Under the pieces are notes generated by a model that was not told the DNA's origin, made no database searches, and saw only the letters and a program-made list of their open reading frames with translations. From contig MVZB01000007.1 in the NCBI GenBank assembly GCA_002068205.1, positions 1 through 27,697 of the forward strand: a stretch of 27,697 bases of DNA, written 5' to 3'. The stretch comes from a candidate division BRC1 bacterium ADurb.BinA292 (lineage in GTDB: Bacteria; Sumerlaeota; Sumerlaeia; MVZB01). Of the stretch, positions 23,550-27,697 are shown in pieces (position 1 is the stretch's first letter; each line of letters opens with the position of its first letter). The translations under genes were made by a program, and so were the position numbers.

Positions 23550-24698
23550 TCACGACGCCGTCGGGGCGTCCGTCCGGCGCACGGCCTCGGGGGTGAAGAA
23601 TATTTCGACGATGGCGGCGCTGGCCCGGGGGTGCCCGAAGCGGCGGATGTTGCGGGCGTAGTCGGCCCAGGCGTCGGGGCAGTCCAGCCACGAGCGGATC
23701 AGCTCGGCCAGCGCCTCGGGGGTGGCATCCTTCTGCGGCAGGTGCAACGCGGCGCCCGCCTCGGCCATGACCTGGGCGTTGGCGGTCTGATGATCGTTGG
23801 CGGCGGCCGGGAAGGGGACGAGAATGGCGGGCTTGCCAAAGACCGCCAGCTCAGCCAGCGTCGAGCCGCCCGCCCGGCAGACGACCAGGTCGGCCAGCGA
23901 GTAGCAGTCCTGGATGTGATTCTCATAGGCACGCACGAACGCCTGCATCCCGGCCTGCGAGTAGGCCTGCTCCAACGCGTGGTTGTCGTCTGCACCGGTC
24001 AGGTGAATGACTTGCAGGCGGCCGGCATGGTCGCCGAGAAGGGCGGGCACGCGGGTCATGACCCCGTTGAGGAACTCGGCGCCGAGGCTGCCGCCGAACA
24101 CCAGCAGAACCGGCTTCCGTTCGGTGAAGCCGAAACTCTCGCCGGTCTTTGCGCGGTCACAGGGGATGGCGGCCACGCGCAGGATCTCCGGGCGCAACGG
24201 CATGCCGGTCAGCCGGGTCGGGCACCGGCATTTCTGGCCGGGGACCAGCGGCAGCGAGGCGGCCAGCAGCCTCGCCCGGCGCGAGAGGAACAGGTTGGCA
24301 CGGCCGACCATCGCGTTGCCCTCATGCAGGAACAGGGGCACCCGGGCGCGGGCCGCCATCAGGCAGACCGGCACGCAGGCGAAACTGCCCATGCCCAGGA
24401 CGAGGTCGGGGCGTAGCCGCTTGATCAGCCGGCGCGCGCCGAGGCAGGCCCGCAGGAACTGCACGGGGAAGGCGACCCGGCCGAGCAGCCCGCCGGGGGG
24501 GCGGGGCGCCGAGCAGGCAAAGGCCGCCAGGCCGGCCTTGCGCGCCGTCTCCAGGTGCCGGGCGGTGTTGTGGCCGGCGACCAGCAGGGTGACGACACCG
24601 CCCTGCCGTTCGTGTTCGAGGGCGATGGCGAGGGCGGGATAGAAGTGCCCGCCCGTGCCGCCGGTGGCGATGATCAGATGTTTTCCCTTGGTGGCCAT
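23550..24698 (-). CDS. murG: MurG: undecaprenyl-PP-MurNAc-pentapeptide N-acetylglucosaminyltransferase
   Basis: MurG adds N-acetylglucosamine to lipid I at the inner face of the membrane, making lipid II for peptidoglycan. The 382-residue GT28 protein has the N-terminal glycine loop IIATGGTGGHFYPALAIA, LVLGMGSFACVPVCLMA, LLVFGGSLGAEFLN, and the UDP-sugar site VVCRAGGSTLAELAVFGKPAIL with NDHQTANAQ. The usual HEQN motif reads LHEGNAMVGRAN, a Gln to Gly change. ATG 24698 is preferred; a GTG six bases upstream is possible, and GGGAGAG serves either. It is outside the usual mur/fts cluster and precedes cobO by 55 bases. A related glycosyltransferase of the same family is a less likely reading. Confidence 0.92.
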   Translation of the reverse strand: MATKGKHLIIATGGTGGHFYPALAIALEHERQGGVVTLLVAGHNTARHLETARKAGLAAFACSAPRPPGGLLGRVAFPVQFLRACLGARRLIKRLRPDLVLGMGSFACVPVCLMAARARVPLFLHEGNAMVGRANLFLSRRARLLAASLPLVPGQKCRCPTRLTGMPLRPEILRVAAIPCDRAKTGESFGFTERKPVLLVFGGSLGAEFLNGVMTRVPALLGDHAGRLQVIHLTGADDNHALEQAYSQAGMQAFVRAYENHIQDCYSLADLVVCRAGGSTLAELAVFGKPAILVPFPAAANDHQTANAQVMAEAGAALHLPQKDATPEALAELIRSWLDCPDAWADYARNIRRFGHPRASAAIVEIFFTPEAVRRTDAPTAS

Positions 24699-24761
24699 GG
24701 GCACTGCGCTCTCCCCGAAACCCTGCTTCGCCTCGCGGCGGCGACACGCGCGAACCCCGTC

Positions 24762-24789
24762 ATTATAGTGACCACCGCAGGCAAGTCAA
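24762..24789 (-). promoter_or_regulatory. Near-consensus sigma70 promoter for murG-cobO
   Basis: On the minus strand TTGACT (24789-24784) and a perfect TATAAT (24767-24762) are 16 bases apart. Transcription should begin near 24755, leaving a leader of about 57 bases before the murG ATG. The next gene on the other side is 1 kb away, so this promoter is dedicated to murG and cobO. Confidence 0.8.
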
Positions 24790-25746
24790 GATGCCGTGCC
24801 GATTGCGACGCGGGAGCCGGTTGAACCGCGGAGTTCTCGGTCTGAAGGCAGCCTGCGCCGCCGGACGGTTGGTCGCCCGGCCCCTGCCTGCCGACAGACG
24901 GGCCGGGGCCTGGCCGATGGGCCGCCGGCGTGTCGCCGTCGAACAGTGGCCGGCGCGAAGTGTGGGGGGACGTTTCCCCGCATGCGTTGGCGGGGGCAGC
25001 GTGCCGGGGTGAGGGGCGTTGTGTCAGCGGAGACATCCGGTTCCGGTGTGGTCAGCGAAGCCGTGTCATCCGCCTCCGTCGTCGCGCACTGCAGCCTCCT
25101 CGCGTCAGCCGCAGGGGCCGTTCCCAACACCCCCGCGCGATCCTGTCGCATCAGTGACACACTTCGCAAAGTGTGGCATAGTCTCGAGGGAGATGACTGC
25201 GAGGTCGGCGTTCCAGCGACGTTTTTACATCGTAACATGTGACACACTTCGCAAAGTGTGGCACAGTCTCGAGGGAGATGACTGCGAGGTCGGCGTTCCA
25301 GCGACGGTTTTACGTCGTAACGTGTGACACACTTCGCAAAGTGTGGCACAGCCTCGAGGGAGATGACTGCGAGGTCGGCGTTCCAGCGACGGTTTTACGT
25401 CGTAACGTATGACACACTTCGCAAAGTGTGGCACATCCTCGAGGCGGTTCAGTCCGGGATAATCCTTCCGTACGGCGGTTCCTGGGTGAGTCAGATCCCC
25501 CCGACGGCGACGCGGCGATGCCCCCCTTGACCCTGCTGCATCGCGCCGTCAGTCGGCGCGGAGAGCCAGGCGACAGAGGTCTCTGACCCGCTCCATTCAT
25601 GAGCCGCCAAGGCGCCAAGCCTGCATGACTGTCCTGTCAAGCCAGTGTTGGAACGCTCTGCACGCACACGGTGTGGCTGGGCGCAGGGCCGCAGCCGCGC
25701 AGGCCCTGTCCGCTGGACGCCGCGCGTTGGCCGCTTACAGTTCCGC
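24790..25746. other. Long non-coding spacer between murG promoter and helicase gene
   Basis: Nearly 1 kb shows no convincing gene. Open frames on both strands have no family signature and several simply cross the tandem array. The part at 24790-25153 is GC-rich with a half-site like that of the array (AAGTGTGG at 24958-24965). The array lies at 25154-25444. From 25445 to 25746 there is a lone GATAAT (25458-25463) but no clear promoter, tRNA or terminator. Confidence 0.6.
25154..25444. repeat. Tandem 85-bp repeat array with palindromic cores (3.4 copies)
   Basis: Units begin at 25154, 25239, 25324 and 25409, exactly 85 bases apart. The second and third differ at one base, the first differs from the second at four, and the last stops after about 36 bases. 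Each begins with the 18-base inverted repeat CACACTTCGCAAAGTGTG (7-bp arms, CGCA centre), extended by TG and CA outside one mismatch to 24 bases. A CTCGAG site and, in units two and three, a second small inverted repeat (TTACG-T-CGTAA) follow. The period equals about eight helical turns, so the palindromes face the same side of the DNA. An operator or protein-binding array is my best reading. The spacers are identical, so it is not CRISPR, and 85 is not a multiple of three, so it is not coding. Confidence 0.9.
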
Positions 25747-27697
25747 ATGCCTCCGTGCACCATTGATTTCAGGCGGGAGTTGAACGAGGAGCAACTGGCC
25801 GTCGCGACCGCGCCGGCCGGCCCGATGCTGGTGGTGGCTGGCGCCGGCAGCGGCAAGACGCGGGCGCTGACCTACCGGGTCGCCTGGCTGGTGCAGGCGG
25901 GCGTGGATACCGGCCGCATCCTGCTGGCCACCTTCACGAACCGCGCCGCGCGCGAGATGCTGTCGCGGGTCGAGCGCCTGACCGGCTGCGATGTGCACCG
26001 GCTGTGGGGGGGGACGTTCCACCATCTCGCCAGCCGGCTGCTGCGCCAACATGGCGAGTGCATCGGGGTGCCGCGCGACTTCTCGATCCTCGACCGGGAC
26101 GACGCGCGCAGCCTGGTCGGGGCCAGCATTGCCGACCTCGGCTACAACAAGCGCGAGAGACGCTTCCCGCAGAAGGCCGTGGTGCAGGCGGCCGGCAGCC
26201 TCGCCCAGAACACCCGGCAACCCCTCGGCGAAGTCCTGCGCGCGCAGTTCCTCGAACTGGTGCACTTCGAGGAGCAGATTGCCGAGGTCCTGGCGCTCTA
26301 CCAACGCAAGAAGAGCGCCCAGCGCGTGCTCGATTTCGACGATCTGCTGACGCGTCTGCTCGACATGCTCCGGGAGCAGGACGCCGTCCGCGAGCAACTG
26401 TCCGAGCGCTTCGAACACCTGCTCGTCGATGAGTTCCAGGACACCAATGCCGTGCAGGGCGCCATCGTGGACCTGCTGGCCGGCCGGCACCGCAACCTGT
26501 GCGTCGTCGGCGACGACTCCCAGTCCATCTACCGGTTCCGCGGCGCCACCTTCGACAACATCATCGGTTTCCAGGGCCGCTACCCCGACGCCCGCGTCTT
26601 CAAGCTCGAAACCAACTACCGCTCGACGCCCGAGATCCTGGCCGTGGCCAACGCCAGCATCGCCTGCAACCGGCGGCGCCTGCCCAAGGAGCTGCGCGCC
26701 GTCCGCCCCCCCGGCCTGCGGCCCGCCCTCGTGCATTGCCGCGACCAGCACCAGCAGGCCAGGTTCATCGCCGACTACGCCGAGCGCCTGCGCCGCGAAG
26801 GCTGCCGGCTCAGCGACATGGCGGTCCTCTACCGCAGCCACTACCACTGCCTGCAGATCCAGCTCGAACTGCAGACCCGCAGCCTGCCCTTCGACATCCG
26901 CGGCGGCCTGCGCTTCTTCGAGCAGGCCCACATCAAGGACGTCATGGCCTACCTGCGCGTCATCCACAACCCGCGCGACGAAACGGCGTGGACGCGCCTG
27001 CTCCTCCACCTGCAGGGCGTCGGCGCCCGCTCGGCCCAGCGTTTCTGGGAGGCCATCGCCGCCCGGCCCGACCCCCTGGCCGCCGCCTGCGCCGACACCG
27101 CGGCCAAGGCGCTGCCCAAGCGGGCGCGCGACCGCCATCACCAATTGGCCGCACTCCTGCAGGAACTCAGCCGCCTCGCCGCCCCGGCAACTATGATGGA
27201 GGCGGTCATGGCCGCCGGCTTGGACGACTACCTGGCCCTGGAGTATGAGAACGCCGGTCAGCGTCGCGAAGACATCCGCGGGGTCATCGAATTTGCCCGC
27301 CAGTACGCCGACCTCGGTTCGTTCCTCAGCGACATCGCGCTGACCGGGGAGAACGAGGAGGAGGCCTCGGCGTCGGACCGGCCGGCCCCGGACCGCCTGA
27401 CGCTCTCGACCGTCCACCAGGCCAAGGGCCTCGAGTGGCCGCTGGTCTTCATCCCCTGGCTGACGGAGGGGCGTTTCCCGACGATGAACGCCTTCGACTC
27501 GGCGGACGACCTCGAGGAGGAGCGCCGCGTCTTCCATGTCGCCGTCACCCGCGCCAAGGATGAACTCTACCTGCTGGTGCCGGAATGGATCCCCGACCGC
27601 TATGGCGGCGCCGAGCCGTCGTGCGTCAGCCTCTTCCTGGCCGAGTTGGACGAGGCCCTCACCGAACCCGTCTCCCTGCACCGCAGCCCCCGCCGCC
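25747..27697 (+). CDS. UvrD/PcrA/Rep-type superfamily 1 DNA helicase (3' partial)
   Basis: The frame opens at ATG 25747 and is still open at the window end, giving 650 residues of an enzyme usually 650-750 long. These helicases unwind DNA 3' to 5' using ATP in repair and replication restart. The motifs run in order: Q-motif LNEEQLAVA, Walker A VAGAGSGKTRAL near residue 31, motif Ia ATFTNRAAREM, Walker B LLVDEFQDTN near 227, motif III VVGDDSQSIYRFRGA, motif IV TNYRSTPEIL near 290, motif V STVHQAKGLEWPLVFIP near 556 and motif VI ERRVFHVAVTRAKDELYLL near 598. No Shine-Dalgarno sequence is evident. The palindrome array ends about 300 bases upstream and could control it. PcrA, UvrD and Rep cannot be told apart here. 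Confidence 0.93.
   Translation, partial: MPPCTIDFRRELNEEQLAVATAPAGPMLVVAGAGSGKTRALTYRVAWLVQAGVDTGRILLATFTNRAAREMLSRVERLTGCDVHRLWGGTFHHLASRLLRQHGECIGVPRDFSILDRDDARSLVGASIADLGYNKRERRFPQKAVVQAAGSLAQNTRQPLGEVLRAQFLELVHFEEQIAEVLALYQRKKSAQRVLDFDDLLTRLLDMLREQDAVREQLSERFEHLLVDEFQDTNAVQGAIVDLLAGRHRNLCVVGDDSQSIYRFRGATFDNIIGFQGRYPDARVFKLETNYRSTPEILAVANASIACNRRRLPKELRAVRPPGLRPALVHCRDQHQQARFIADYAERLRREGCRLSDMAVLYRSHYHCLQIQLELQTRSLPFDIRGGLRFFEQAHIKDVMAYLRVIHNPRDETAWTRLLLHLQGVGARSAQRFWEAIAARPDPLAAACADTAAKALPKRARDRHHQLAALLQELSRLAAPATMMEAVMAAGLDDYLALEYENAGQRREDIRGVIEFARQYADLGSFLSDIALTGENEEEASASDRPAPDRLTLSTVHQAKGLEWPLVFIPWLTEGRFPTMNAFDSADDLEEERRVFHVAVTRAKDELYLLVPEWIPDRYGGAEPSCVSLFLAELDEALTEPVSLHRSPRR

Noticed and set aside
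25154..25444. CRISPR array
   Set aside because: The sequences between the palindromes are nearly identical, so there are no unique spacers, and no cas gene is present.
24786..25618. Open frames on both strands crossing the 85-bp repeats
   Set aside because: The same peptides appear in rotating frames because 85 is not divisible by three; no ribosome binding site at proper spacing and no family match.

Overview
This is a GC-rich bacterial window with about 17 protein-coding genes and no rRNA, tRNA, CRISPR array or recognisable insertion sequence. No gene fixes the taxon. Gram-negative-type features (a PilT motor, a LolD/MacB-type ATPase), a NagB/PIG-L fusion, a DUF1638/hydantoinase fusion and repeat-rich spacers would suit a Planctomycetes-Verrucomicrobia-Lentisphaerae type bacterium, probably from a metagenome. 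That placement is a weak inference.

Left part (1-15.5 kb). The window opens inside a hybrid frame: a histidine-kinase ATPase fragment runs into the C-terminal two thirds of an alanine-glyoxylate-type aminotransferase. Next come a large FAD/Fe-S 2-hydroxyacid dehydrogenase and a NagB-PIG-L fusion on the plus strand. A minus-strand set follows, transcribed as HAD phosphatase, 6-phosphogluconate dehydrogenase (gnd) and a LarA-type (DUF2088) racemase homologue. From a sigma70-like promoter the plus strand then carries a PilT ATPase, a LolD/MacB-type ABC ATPase, dihydroorotate dehydrogenase B and an alpha/beta-hydrolase with an unassigned C-terminal domain. Three spacers here hold a purine-rich repeat family built on GAGGACGAGGGACGA. 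Plus-strand genes favour G-ending codons (GCG, CGG, GTG) and minus-strand genes C-ending codons, so the plus strand is the G-rich strand.

Middle part (15.5-20 kb). A tightly spaced minus-strand operon reads def, a DUF1189-like membrane protein, lgt, an RluD-type pseudouridine synthase and a YacL-like PIN/TRAM membrane protein. The last two share one open frame across a run of ten G, although the PIN/TRAM gene has its own strong ribosome binding site.

Right part (20-27.7 kb). A DUF1638-hydantoinase/oxoprolinase fusion faces a corrinoid adenosyltransferase (cobO), which lies downstream of murG under a near-consensus promoter. A 1-kb spacer then carries 3.4 copies of an 85-bp tandem repeat, each copy with an 18-24 bp palindrome. 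A UvrD/PcrA-type helicase runs off the right edge. Genes here prefer C-ending codons on both strands.

The best leads are the 85-bp palindrome array, the DUF1638-HyuA fusion beside cobO, the LarA homologue with conserved catalytic spacing, the dispersed purine-rich repeats, and two hybrid frames (left edge and about 16.7 kb) that may be assembly joins rather than biology.
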